Notes under the pieces: generated by a model
Databases searched by the model: none
Seen by the model: the letters and a program-made list of their open reading frames with translations, nothing else
What the model was told of the DNA's origin: nothing
From: Elioraea tepida
Lineage (GTDB): Bacteria > Pseudomonadota > Alphaproteobacteria > Acetobacterales > Acetobacteraceae
Length of the DNA stretch: 64,000 nucleotides
Reading direction: 5' to 3'
Assembly: GCF_019203965.1 (NCBI RefSeq)
Contig: NZ_CP076448.1
Span: 3,115,001 to 3,179,000, forward strand
Part shown: piece after piece, positions 37,124-45,194 of the stretch
How positions within the stretch are numbered: the first letter of the stretch is position 1
How the letters are laid out: every line of letters begins with the position of its first letter
Position numbers and translations under genes: made by a program

Positions 37124-37869
37124 GATGCGCGCCGTCGCCGATCACGCTCGCGAACGTCACGGTCGCCTATGACCGTCAGCCGGCCGTGCATCATGTCAGC
37201 GGCACGTTCCGGCCGGGCAGCCTCACCGCCATCGTCGGCCCGAACGGTGCGGGCAAGACCACGCTCGTGAAGGCCATCACGGGGGCTGCGCGCGTGGACG
37301 AGGGCCGGATCGACCGCGGTGGGCTCGCGCCCTCCGACATCGCCTACCTGCCGCAGCAGGCGGTGCTCGACCGCTCCTTTCCGATATCCTGCCTCGATGT
37401 GGTGCTGATGGGGCATTGGCGACGCGTCGGCTTGTTCCGGCGCATCGGCCCCACCCTGCTGCGCGAGGCGGAGGAGGCGCTCGAGGCCGTCGGGCTCGGC
37501 GGTTTCGGTGATCGCCCGATCGCGACCGTCTCGGCCGGGCAGTTCCAGCGCCTCCTGTTCGCGCGGATCCTGCTCGAGGACTGTCCGGTGGTGGTGCTCG
37601 ATGAGCCCTTCACCGCGATCGATGCGAAGACGACGGCCGATCTGCTCGGCGTCGTCTCCCGCTGGCATGGCGAGGGGCGGACGGTGATCGCGGTATTGCA
37701 CGACCATGATCTGGTGCGCGCGCATTTCCCCAACACGCTCCTGGTCGCGCGCGAGGCGATCGCCTGGGGAAGCACGCCGGAGGTTCTGACCGCAAGCAAC
37801 GCGCTGCGCGCGCGGCAGATGGCCGAGGCCTGGGCGGAGAGTGCGGCCGTCTGCGCCCGCGCCGCATGA
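37120..37869 (+). CDS. znuC: Zinc ABC transporter ATP-binding protein
   Basis: This 249-residue ATPase powers the ZnuABC zinc importer. It has Walker A GPNGAGKTT near residue 43, the Q-loop YLPQQAVLD, the signature VSAGQFQR (normally SGGQ), Walker B VVVLDEPF and the H-loop VLHDHD. The Zur box upstream and the His-rich binding protein downstream support zinc over manganese. Its start overlaps the stop of the small ORF, and znuB follows 13 bases after its stop. Confidence 0.92.
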   Translation: MRCAPSPITLANVTVAYDRQPAVHHVSGTFRPGSLTAIVGPNGAGKTTLVKAITGAARVDEGRIDRGGLAPSDIAYLPQQAVLDRSFPISCLDVVLMGHWRRVGLFRRIGPTLLREAEEALEAVGLGGFGDRPIATVSAGQFQRLLFARILLEDCPVVVLDEPFTAIDAKTTADLLGVVSRWHGEGRTVIAVLHDHDLVRAHFPNTLLVAREAIAWGSTPEVLTASNALRARQMAEAWAESAAVCARAA

Positions 37870-37882
37870 AAGCGGAGGCGGC

Positions 37883-38752
37883 GTGCTGTTCGAGCCGCTG
37901 ATCTCCCCTTTTATCGAGTTCGCCTTCATGCGTCGGGCGCTCGTCGGCTGCCTCGCGCTTTCGCTCGCCGCGCCGCCGCTCGGGGTGTTCCTCGTTCTGC
38001 GCCGCCTCTCGCTGATCGGCGACGCGCTCGGGCATGCGATCCTGCCCGGTGTCGCGCTCGGCGCCACTTTGGGTGGGTTGTCTCTCGCGGCGATGAGCGC
38101 AGGCGGGCTCGTCGCCGGCCTCGCGATCGTGCTTCTCGCCGGGCTTGCCGCCCGGGGCACGGGGCTGCGCGAGGATGCCTCCCTCGCGGGCTTCTATCTC
38201 GTCGCGCTCGCCTTGGGCGTCGTGATCGTCTCGGCGGGCAGCCCCGGCGTCGACCTGATGGACCTGTTGTTCGGCGCGGTGCTCGGGGTCGATGACGGGG
38301 CGCTCCTCTTCATCGCCTCGGTCGCCACCCTCACGCTCGTCTCGCTCGCTCTGATGTGGCGCCCGCTCGTGGTCGAGACCTTCGACCCTGGCTTCCTCCG
38401 CCACGCCGGCGGCGGCGGCGTTGCCTGGCACCTTATGTTCCTCGCGCTCGTGGTGCTGACCCTTGTGGCCGCCTTCCATGCGCTCGGCACGCTGATGGCG
38501 GTCGGGCTGATGATGCTGCCTGCGACTGGGGCGCGGTTCTGGTCGGCCACAGTGGGGGGGCAGGTGGTCGCGGCCGTCATGATGGCGATGGTCGCCTCCG
38601 TTCTCGGCCTCGTCGTCTCCTTCCATGCGGACGTGCCTTCGGGGCCGGCGATCGTGCTCGCGGCCGGGGCTCTCTGGGTGGCGGGGCTTCTCGCCGGGCC
38701 GCGCGGATCGCTGCTGCGGCAGCGGATCAGTCGGCCGCATCTCGCTGGATGA
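37883..38752 (+). CDS. znuB: Zinc ABC transporter permease
   Basis: This 289-residue membrane protein of the ABC-3 family has about eight hydrophobic spans, the RRLSLIGDALGHAILPGVALG region that contacts the ATPase, and the LMAVGLMMLPATGARFW segment. The GTG start at 37883 has GCGGAGGCG upstream and begins a normal N-terminus (LFEPLISPFIEFAFMRRAL). A longer frame would overlap znuC. Confidence 0.92.
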   Translation: MLFEPLISPFIEFAFMRRALVGCLALSLAAPPLGVFLVLRRLSLIGDALGHAILPGVALGATLGGLSLAAMSAGGLVAGLAIVLLAGLAARGTGLREDASLAGFYLVALALGVVIVSAGSPGVDLMDLLFGAVLGVDDGALLFIASVATLTLVSLALMWRPLVVETFDPGFLRHAGGGGVAWHLMFLALVVLTLVAAFHALGTLMAVGLMMLPATGARFWSATVGGQVVAAVMMAMVASVLGLVVSFHADVPSGPAIVLAAGALWVAGLLAGPRGSLLRQRISRPHLAG

Positions 38753-38763
38753 TGGAGGATCGG

Positions 38764-39714
38764 ATGTTTCGACGCAGAACCCTTCTGGCCTCGACCCTCG
38801 CCGCCGCAGCGCTTGCCGCTCCGCGGGCGGCCTGCGCGCTCGACCCCCGCCTGGCCGTCGCCTCCTTCTCGATCCTCGCCGATTTCCTGCGCGAGATCGG
38901 CGGGTCGATCCTCGAGGTGGACAGCATCGTCGGCCCGGAGATGGACGCGCACGGCTTTCAGCCGGCGCCGACGGACGCCCAGAAGCTCGCGCGCGCGCGC
39001 TTCGTCGTCATCAACGGTCTCGGCTTCGAGGGCTGGATGCCGCGGCTCATCCGCGCCTCCGGCTTCCGCGGCCGCGAGATCGTCGCAAGCCGCGGCATCG
39101 CCACGCTCAAGGCGAAGGACCACGGGCACAGCCACGGCCACGGCCACGGCCACGGGCACGGCCACGGCCACAGCCACAGCCATGGCGAGCACGACCCGCA
39201 TATCTGGCAGGACCCGCGCCGCGCCCAGGCGATGGTGCGGAACATCGCCGAAGGCCTTGCGGCGGCGGACCAGGAGGCGGCCGAGGCCTATCGGACGGGC
39301 GCGGCGCGTTATGTGGCGCAGCTTCAGGAGCTCGACGCTTGGGTGGAGGCGCAGTTCGCCGCGATCCCGCGCGCGCGCCGGCGTGTCGTCACGAGCCACG
39401 ATGCCTTCGCCTACTATGGCGCCCGCTACGGCATCGATTTCCTGAGCCCGCAGGGCATCAGCACGAGCGCCGAACCCTCGGCGCAACAGATTGCGCGGCT
39501 CGTGCAGCAGATCCGGCGCGAGCGCATCGGGGCGATCTTCATCGAGGCGGGAGCGAGCCCCCGCGTTCTTGAGCAGGTGGCGGCGGAAAGCGGTGCGCGC
39601 ATCGGCGGCAAGCTCTACGCCGACGCGCTCAGCCGGCCGGACGGCCCCGCGCCGACCTACATCGCGCTGATACGCCACAACACGCGCGCGATCGTCGAGG
39701 CGCTCGCGGGCTGA
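38764..39714 (+). CDS. znuA: Zinc-binding periplasmic protein of the ZnuABC importer
   Basis: This 316-residue solute-binding protein of the cluster A-I family has a twin-arginine-like basic N-terminus followed by a signal peptide (LLASTLAAAALAAPRAACA). Metal ligands are likely the His of DAHGFQP, the His of HDPHIWQDP, the His of TSHDAFAYYG and a C-terminal acidic residue in FIEAGAS. Residues 120-142 are a His/Gly-rich loop with about ten histidines, the hallmark of zinc-specific members. The GGAGGA site lies just before ATG 38764. Confidence 0.93.
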   Translation: MFRRRTLLASTLAAAALAAPRAACALDPRLAVASFSILADFLREIGGSILEVDSIVGPEMDAHGFQPAPTDAQKLARARFVVINGLGFEGWMPRLIRASGFRGREIVASRGIATLKAKDHGHSHGHGHGHGHGHGHSHSHGEHDPHIWQDPRRAQAMVRNIAEGLAAADQEAAEAYRTGAARYVAQLQELDAWVEAQFAAIPRARRRVVTSHDAFAYYGARYGIDFLSPQGISTSAEPSAQQIARLVQQIRRERIGAIFIEAGASPRVLEQVAAESGARIGGKLYADALSRPDGPAPTYIALIRHNTRAIVEALAG

Positions 39715-39718
39715 CGCC

Positions 39719-40972
39719 TCAGCGCACCGCGAGCGCCACCACGACCCCGGCGACAGCGATCGCCGCGAGCACCGCCCCGGGAACCGCGCCGCGCCTGCCG
39801 CCGAAGGCGATCGCATAGCCTGCCTTGACCACGTTGTTGGCGGCGCAGGCGAGCAGGATCGCCCCCACCGCGCCGGGCCGCGGCGTGGTCGCAAGCCCAA
39901 TCGTGAAGGCATCGAGATCACCGAGGCCCACGATCGCGGCGAGGGCGTAGAGCCCCGCCGTGCCGAACCGGGTGCCCAAGAGCGTCATCGCCGCCGCGAT
40001 CGCCATGAAGAGCAGCGCGAAGGCGAGCGCGGCCGGAACGCGCAGCGGGTTGCCGGACGGCACGGGAGGCCGCGCAGCCGAACCGGGGCCGCTCAGAAGC
40101 AGCACCCCCGTCGCTGCTGCGGTCGCCGCAGCGAAGCCCCCGAGCCAGGGCAGGAGGTCGAGCGCGAGCGAGGCGTTGAACACCGCCGCCACCATCAGCA
40201 CACGGACGAACATCACCGCCGTGGCGGCCACGATCGCCGCTTCCGTCCCTGGCTGGCGCGCCTCCGCCGCGCGCAGGTCGCGCGCGAGCGCCACCGTCAC
40301 CGCCGTCGAGGACCAGAACCCGCCCAGGATCGCGCCGATCAGCGTGCCATGGCCCGCCGAGACGTAGCGTTGCAGGAGATAGGTGCCCCAGGAGATCCCC
40401 GACATCGCGACGACCGCGAGCCACACCTCGAAGGGAGTGACCGGAAGCCAGGCGGCGATCGGCTCGCGCGGCAGGACGGGGAGGATCACCCCCGCAAGCA
40501 CCACAAATCGCGCGGCGGTGGTGATCTCCTCCCCGGGCACCTTCGCTGCAAGAGCATGCAGCGAGGTTCTCGCCCGGATCAGAAGCACCGTCGCCATGGT
40601 GAGGCCGAGCGGAACCCAGGGCGGCAGGGACACCGACGCCGGCCCGATCGCCGCGGCGACGATGGCGCAGGCGGGCACCATCAGCCCGCCGCGAAGCATC
40701 GGCTGCCCCCCGCCCTGGACGGCGAGCCACGTGCGCCAGTAGACGAGGCCGGCAGCAGCGACGAAGAGCAGGAGCACGAGGAAGGCAAGGCCGTGGCGCG
40801 GCTCGACGAGCCACAGCACCGCTCCCGCCAGAGAGAATGTGGGGAAGGTGCGGATGCCGCCCGGCCGGCGCACATTGTCCTGGCCGTAGTGTTCCTCGAA
40901 GGCGAGGCCGAGGAAGAACCCGAGTCCGAGCGCGAGCGCGAGGCCGACGGGCGGCGAAGGGGCGCCTTCCAT
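39719..40972 (-). CDS. MgtC/SapB and DUF4010 domain membrane protein
   Basis: This 417-residue protein has an N-terminal MgtC-like domain (GLALALGLGFFLGLAFEEHYG, then GGIRTFPTFSLAGAV) and a C-terminal DUF4010 domain with many further spans (GISWGTYLLQRYVSAGHG, GGFWSSTAVTVALARD). This fused form is common in Proteobacteria. Its role is not established, although MgtC relatives are linked to magnesium homeostasis. It is tail-to-tail with znuA with only four bases between. Confidence 0.88.
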   Translation of the reverse strand: MEGAPSPPVGLALALGLGFFLGLAFEEHYGQDNVRRPGGIRTFPTFSLAGAVLWLVEPRHGLAFLVLLLFVAAAGLVYWRTWLAVQGGGQPMLRGGLMVPACAIVAAAIGPASVSLPPWVPLGLTMATVLLIRARTSLHALAAKVPGEEITTAARFVVLAGVILPVLPREPIAAWLPVTPFEVWLAVVAMSGISWGTYLLQRYVSAGHGTLIGAILGGFWSSTAVTVALARDLRAAEARQPGTEAAIVAATAVMFVRVLMVAAVFNASLALDLLPWLGGFAAATAAATGVLLLSGPGSAARPPVPSGNPLRVPAALAFALLFMAIAAAMTLLGTRFGTAGLYALAAIVGLGDLDAFTIGLATTPRPGAVGAILLACAANNVVKAGYAIAFGGRRGAVPGAVLAAIAVAGVVVALAVR

Positions 40973-41123
40973 GCCCTCAGCCTAGCATCCGTGGGGCACT
41001 CGGCGTCAGGCGACAAAGCCGTTGCGGCTCGAGAGCGGGAATGCGGTCTTCCGCCGCTCCGGTTCGGAGTGCCGTCGCCGTGGCTGGGGACAGGTGGCGC
41101 AGGGGGCTGCTTCCGACCCTGCG

Positions 41124-41645
41124 CTACTTGCCCCCATCCTTGTCGCGCCAGATCACCGTCATCCGGTCGAGCACGCCGAGGAACAGCGCCGAGAAGATGA
41201 ACACGACATGGATCACCACCTTCCAGTAGATCTCGTCATTGGAGAAGTTCGCGGCGTTCATGAAAATCCGCAGGAGGTGGATCGAGCTGATCGCGACGAT
41301 CGCCGAGGCCACCTTGATCTTGAGGCTGCCGGGGTCGAGCCTGCCGATCCAGGCGATCTTCTGCGTCTCGGCCCCACCGTCGAGCTTGGCGACGAAGTTG
41401 TCGTAAGAAGAGAGCATCACCATCACGACGAGGCCGGCGACCAGCGCCTTGTCGATCAGCTGCAGCATCGCAAGCAGGATCTCGTTCTCGTCCCCGAACG
41501 GGAACTTGGCCGCGAGAGACGCGATCTTGATCAGGAACTGGCCGGCGAAGATCACGAGCGCCGCGGCAAGCCCGACATAGAACAGCACGAGCACGTAGCG
41601 GCTTGTGAGGATCGTCCGCTCGATCAGCTTCTGCAACGTCTCCAT
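41124..41645 (-). CDS. YqhA/TIGR00645 family inner-membrane protein
   Basis: This 173-residue protein has a typical start (METLQKLIERTILTSRYVLVLFYVGLA), the conserved LLAMLQLIDKALVAGLVVMV span and a C-terminal KVVIHVVFIFSALFLGVLDRM segment. YqhA proteins are membrane proteins with three to four spans and unknown function. The preceding non-coding stretch 40973-41123 shows nothing recognisable. It lies 36 bases downstream of the HAD gene and may be co-transcribed with it. Confidence 0.88.
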   Translation of the reverse strand: METLQKLIERTILTSRYVLVLFYVGLAAALVIFAGQFLIKIASLAAKFPFGDENEILLAMLQLIDKALVAGLVVMVMLSSYDNFVAKLDGGAETQKIAWIGRLDPGSLKIKVASAIVAISSIHLLRIFMNAANFSNDEIYWKVVIHVVFIFSALFLGVLDRMTVIWRDKDGGK

Positions 41646-41681
41646 CTCGTCACTCCAAGGCAGGCGTCGAAGCCCGGGCTC

Positions 41682-42302
41682 TCAGGCGGCGACGGGCAGG
41701 CCGAAGGCGGCGAGATCGCGCGCGAGCGCCTCTGGCCCGGTGTAGTGGACGGCAACGAGACCCGCCTCCGCCGCGCCGGCGACGTTCCGTGCGCTGTCGT
41801 CGATGAACAGGGTGCGGGAGGGGGTCAGCCCGAACCGGCTGATCGTGTGCGCGTAGATCGCCGCCTCAGGCTTCACGAGGCCGATCCGCCCGGAGACGAC
41901 GATGCCGCGGAACAGGCCGAGGAAGGGGAAGCGCTCCTCGGCGATCGGGAAGGTCTCGGCGGACCAGTTGGTGAGGGCATAAAGCGGAACGCCCGCCGCA
42001 TGCAGGCGCTCGAGGAGGGCGACCGTCTCCGCGATGGACCCTGCGAGCATCTCGTGCCAGCGGCCGCGATAGGCGGCGATCAGCTCCGCCATGTCGGGGT
42101 GCCGGGCCGAGAGCTCGGCGATCGCCTCCGCCCAGGGGCGGCCGCGGTCCTGCTCGAGGTTCCAGGCGGGGGCGCACACCTCGGCGAGGAACCGCTCCAT
42201 CTCGGCCTCGTCGTCGAACAGCTTGCGGTAGAGGTGGCGCGGGTTCCAGTCGATCAGCACGCCGCCGAGATCGAAGATCACGGCGTCGATGGCGCGTCTC
42301 AT
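41682..42302 (-). CDS. HAD-family hydrolase (YihX-like phosphatase)
   Basis: This 206-residue HAD-IA protein has motif I FDLGGVLIDWNPRHLYR, motif II ALTNWS, motif III lysine in GLVKPEAAIY and motif IV FIDDSARNV. The second Asp of motif I is replaced by Gly (D-x-G), as in the YihX/haloacid-dehalogenase-like branch. A sugar-phosphate phosphatase role is likely. ATG 42302 places motif I at the N-terminus; a frame open to 42356 would touch the end of the preceding gene. Confidence 0.85.
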   Translation of the reverse strand: MRRAIDAVIFDLGGVLIDWNPRHLYRKLFDDEAEMERFLAEVCAPAWNLEQDRGRPWAEAIAELSARHPDMAELIAAYRGRWHEMLAGSIAETVALLERLHAAGVPLYALTNWSAETFPIAEERFPFLGLFRGIVVSGRIGLVKPEAAIYAHTISRFGLTPSRTLFIDDSARNVAGAAEAGLVAVHYTGPEALARDLAAFGLPVAA

Positions 42303-42352
42303 TCGGGGCTCCTCAATGAGGGCCGAGAGAGAAAGGCGGGTGCCGTGATCCG

Positions 42353-44947
42353 TCAAGCCGGGCCGAGGGCGGCGACCGCCGAGCGTATCCGCGCCGCGAT
42401 CGTGGCGGCGTCGGCGCCTTCCGCCACCAGCGTGTCGGCCGAGATCGGCCTGCCGAAGACCACGCGCACGGGGTGCGGCCGCGGCCAGCGCGCGGTGCGC
42501 GGCATCGCCTCAAAGGTGCCGATGATCCGCGCGGGCACCACGGTCGCACCGGTTGTCCGCACGAGCTCGCCGATGCCGGGAAGGAAGGTCTGCAGGCTTC
42601 CGTCCGGGCTGCGCCAGCTTTCGGGGAACCAGATGAGCGCCTCGCCGCGCGCGAGCGACTCGCGGGCATAAGCGAGCGTCGCCGCGGGCGCCCGCTCATC
42701 CACCGGGAAGATCCGCGCCGCGCGGCAGAGGAAGCGCCCCGCGGCGGTGGAGAAAAGCCGCGCCCGATCACCCGACCAGCGCGACCGCCACAGCACGCGG
42801 CGCGGCAGCGCGGCGGCGACCACCGGCGGGTCGAGATCAGAGAGGTGGTTGACGGCGATGATCACCTTCCCCTCGGGGATGTTCTCCCGGCCTTCGGCAC
42901 GCAGCCGGAACGCCACGGCCATCACCAGCCGGTTCGCGGCATCGAGCAGGTGCGCCGCGAGGCGGTGCCAGGCCCCAGGCGGGTCGAGCCAGGAGAGGTC
43001 CGGCGTGGCCTGGACGGCGGGCTTCGCCGCCGCCGGCCGGTCGATCGCAAGACGCAACAGATCCCCCACCGTCGCGGCGGAGGCGAGCTCCTCCTCGCCG
43101 AGCGCGATTCCGAGCCGCGCCTCGATCTCCATCGCGAGCGCCAGCATGCCAAGGCTGTCGAGGCCGAGATCGAGCTGCGGCGATTGCGCAGGCGAGACGA
43201 CCTTGCCCGGGAAGCGCTCCTGAAGCAGCGCCCAGAGCGCATCGGCCGGCGGGGTCGCGATCAGCCTCCGCTCCTCCTCGGTGAGCTCGGCGGGGGCGCG
43301 GCCGGCGCGCGCCTCTTCGTAGAGCCGCGGCAGGAGGAAGCGCTGGATCTTGCCAAGCCGCGTGCGCGGCAGCTTCTGCCGCGTGATCGCGTAGCCTGCC
43401 GGCCGCTGCCAGCTCGGCAGGCGCTGCGCCACGGTGGCAAGCGCCACGCGCACGGCGTCCTCGATCCGCGGCGTGCCAGAGGCGGCGATCGACGCCTCGT
43501 CGGGCACGACAAGCGCCACAAGCGAACCGTCCCGCTCGAGCAGCGCGATCTCGGCGATCGCCTTCTCCTCGAGGAACACCTTCTCGAGCTCCTCGGGGAA
43601 GATGTTCTTGCCGCCGCCGAGAACGATCATCTCCTTCGCCCGGCCGACGATGTGGACGTAGCCGTCCGCGTCGATGAAGCCGAGATCGCCGGTGCGGAAC
43701 CAGCCATCTTCGGTGAAGGCGGCGGCGTTCGCCTCCGGGTTGTCGATGTAGCCAGAGAACACTGACGGCCCGCGCGCCTGGAGCTCGCCCACCCCCTGGT
43801 CGTCCGGCTCGGCGACGCGGAGCTCGATGCCCGCGATGGGAAAGCCCTCCGAGCCGATTCGCGCCCGATCCTTGTGGTTGTTGGTGAGGATCGAGGCGGT
43901 CTCGGCGAGCCCCCAGCCCGAGAGAACCTGCCAGCCCAGGGCCTCGAGCGGCCAGATCGTCTCCGCATCGAACGCCGCCCCGCCCGAGGCCATGAGCCAG
44001 AGATCGGGAGCGAGGCTGCGGTGGATCGAGCGAAAGAGGCGCTTGCCAAGGCGAAGACCGAAGCGCCGTCGCAGCGTGAGCGAGAGCGCGAACAAGGCGC
44101 GGAAGGCGAGGCGCTTCGGCCAGGGCTGCGCCGCGACCCGCCCCATCAGCCCGGCGAGCAGGGCGGCATAGAGCCTCGGCACCGCAACCATCACCGTGCA
44201 GCGCCCCGCCTTCAGCGCGGCGACAAGAAGCGGGCCAGTCACGCCTTCCGGCAAAACGACCGTCGCGCCGATCGCAAGCGGGGTGAGCACCCCGACGGTC
44301 AACGGATAGACATGGTGCAGCGGGAGCGGCAGGAGTGCGCGGTCACGCTCGGTGACGATGCCCTGGGCGGCAAGCGCGCGCACGTTGTGCAGGATGTTGG
44401 CGTGGGTGAGCGCGAAGGCCTTGGGCGTGCCGGTGGTTCCGCTCGTGGTGACGACCATCGTCGGATCGTCCGGCGCGATCGGCGGCAGCGGTGCCGTGCT
44501 GCCCGACGCCCAGTCGCGCCAGTGCGGCCAGCCCTCCGCTCGCGCGAGGGTGGCGATCGCGAGCATCCCGTCGACGGCCGCAAGACGCGGCGCGAAGCTC
44601 GGATCGGCGAAGGCGGTCCGCGCCTTGGAGGCGGGCACGAGCAGGGCGAGCTCCTGGTCGGAGGCCGTCTCGTCGAAGGCGACCGTCACGGCCCCGAGCG
44701 CGCCGAGGGCGAGCCGAACCGTGATCCAGTCGGGCCCCGGCGTGCCGAACAGGATCACACGGTCACCGGGCCGGAGGCCGCGCGCGGCGAGGGCTTCGGC
44801 GAAGCCGAGCGCGTCGCTGCCGAGGGCGGCATAGGTGAGTGTCTTCGCCTCGCCGCCGCGGACGGCGATCAGGGCTGGGTGGTCGCCGCGCGCGGCGAGC
44901 GAGGCGACGAGGTCACGGGTCGTCTCGAGGCGGGATGTGTCCGGCAT
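42353..44947 (-). CDS. Acyl-CoA/ACP ligase-ACP-PlsC acyltransferase fusion
   Basis: This 864-residue, three-domain protein has an AMP-forming ligase at residues 1-510 (TTSGTTGTPK near 168, GWGLAET, the GWFRTGDLG hinge and KIQRF near its end). An acyl-carrier domain follows with phosphopantetheine Ser in LDSLGM near 597. A PlsC-type acyltransferase is at about 680-864 with catalytic NHLSDLD near 700 and a FPES motif replacing the usual FPEG. The order suggests activation of a fatty acid, loading on the internal carrier and transfer to a glycerolipid. It resembles E. coli Aas with the order reversed and a carrier added. Probably membrane-associated. Confidence 0.85.
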   Translation of the reverse strand: MPDTSRLETTRDLVASLAARGDHPALIAVRGGEAKTLTYAALGSDALGFAEALAARGLRPGDRVILFGTPGPDWITVRLALGALGAVTVAFDETASDQELALLVPASKARTAFADPSFAPRLAAVDGMLAIATLARAEGWPHWRDWASGSTAPLPPIAPDDPTMVVTTSGTTGTPKAFALTHANILHNVRALAAQGIVTERDRALLPLPLHHVYPLTVGVLTPLAIGATVVLPEGVTGPLLVAALKAGRCTVMVAVPRLYAALLAGLMGRVAAQPWPKRLAFRALFALSLTLRRRFGLRLGKRLFRSIHRSLAPDLWLMASGGAAFDAETIWPLEALGWQVLSGWGLAETASILTNNHKDRARIGSEGFPIAGIELRVAEPDDQGVGELQARGPSVFSGYIDNPEANAAAFTEDGWFRTGDLGFIDADGYVHIVGRAKEMIVLGGGKNIFPEELEKVFLEEKAIAEIALLERDGSLVALVVPDEASIAASGTPRIEDAVRVALATVAQRLPSWQRPAGYAITRQKLPRTRLGKIQRFLLPRLYEEARAGRAPAELTEEERRLIATPPADALWALLQERFPGKVVSPAQSPQLDLGLDSLGMLALAMEIEARLGIALGEEELASAATVGDLLRLAIDRPAAAKPAVQATPDLSWLDPPGAWHRLAAHLLDAANRLVMAVAFRLRAEGRENIPEGKVIIAVNHLSDLDPPVVAAALPRRVLWRSRWSGDRARLFSTAAGRFLCRAARIFPVDERAPAATLAYARESLARGEALIWFPESWRSPDGSLQTFLPGIGELVRTTGATVVPARIIGTFEAMPRTARWPRPHPVRVVFGRPISADTLVAEGADAATIAARIRSAVAALGPA

Positions 44948-45194
44948 GCGCGGAGCATAGGCCGCGACAACACGCGAAGGCGAACCCCTGGCGCCCGACG
45001 CGCTACACTGCGGACCGACTCGTGATCAGGGAGGGCCGGGCGATGGCGCGAGGGCTTGCGGATACGACCTGTTTACGATCGCAGTTGCGCTCAAGTGCGC
45101 CGGTGGCCGAGGTCGCGCGGCGGTGGCCGTTCGTCCCTGTGTCGGGAACGCGGCGCGCCCGCGCCAGGCGCGGCACGAGCTAGCGGCCGCCGGG
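44948..45194. other. Upstream region of the antiporter with a possible tiny ORF
   Basis: A -10-like TACACT at about 45003 and a GGGAGGG site at 45028 precede ATG 45043, which opens 46 codons of basic, Arg-rich sequence ending at 45183. The composition looks non-coding and I do not call it a gene. The promoter of the antiporter/dTDP-sugar run probably lies here. Confidence 0.35.

Noticed and set aside
39115-39185. Short tandem repeat of CACGGC/CACGGG units
   Set aside because: It encodes the His/Gly-rich metal-binding loop of ZnuA and is not a CRISPR or a separate repeat element.
45043-45183. A 46-codon frame behind a good GGGAGGG site
   Set aside because: Arg-rich composition with no conserved pattern. 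It may only mark the transcribed leader of the antiporter gene.
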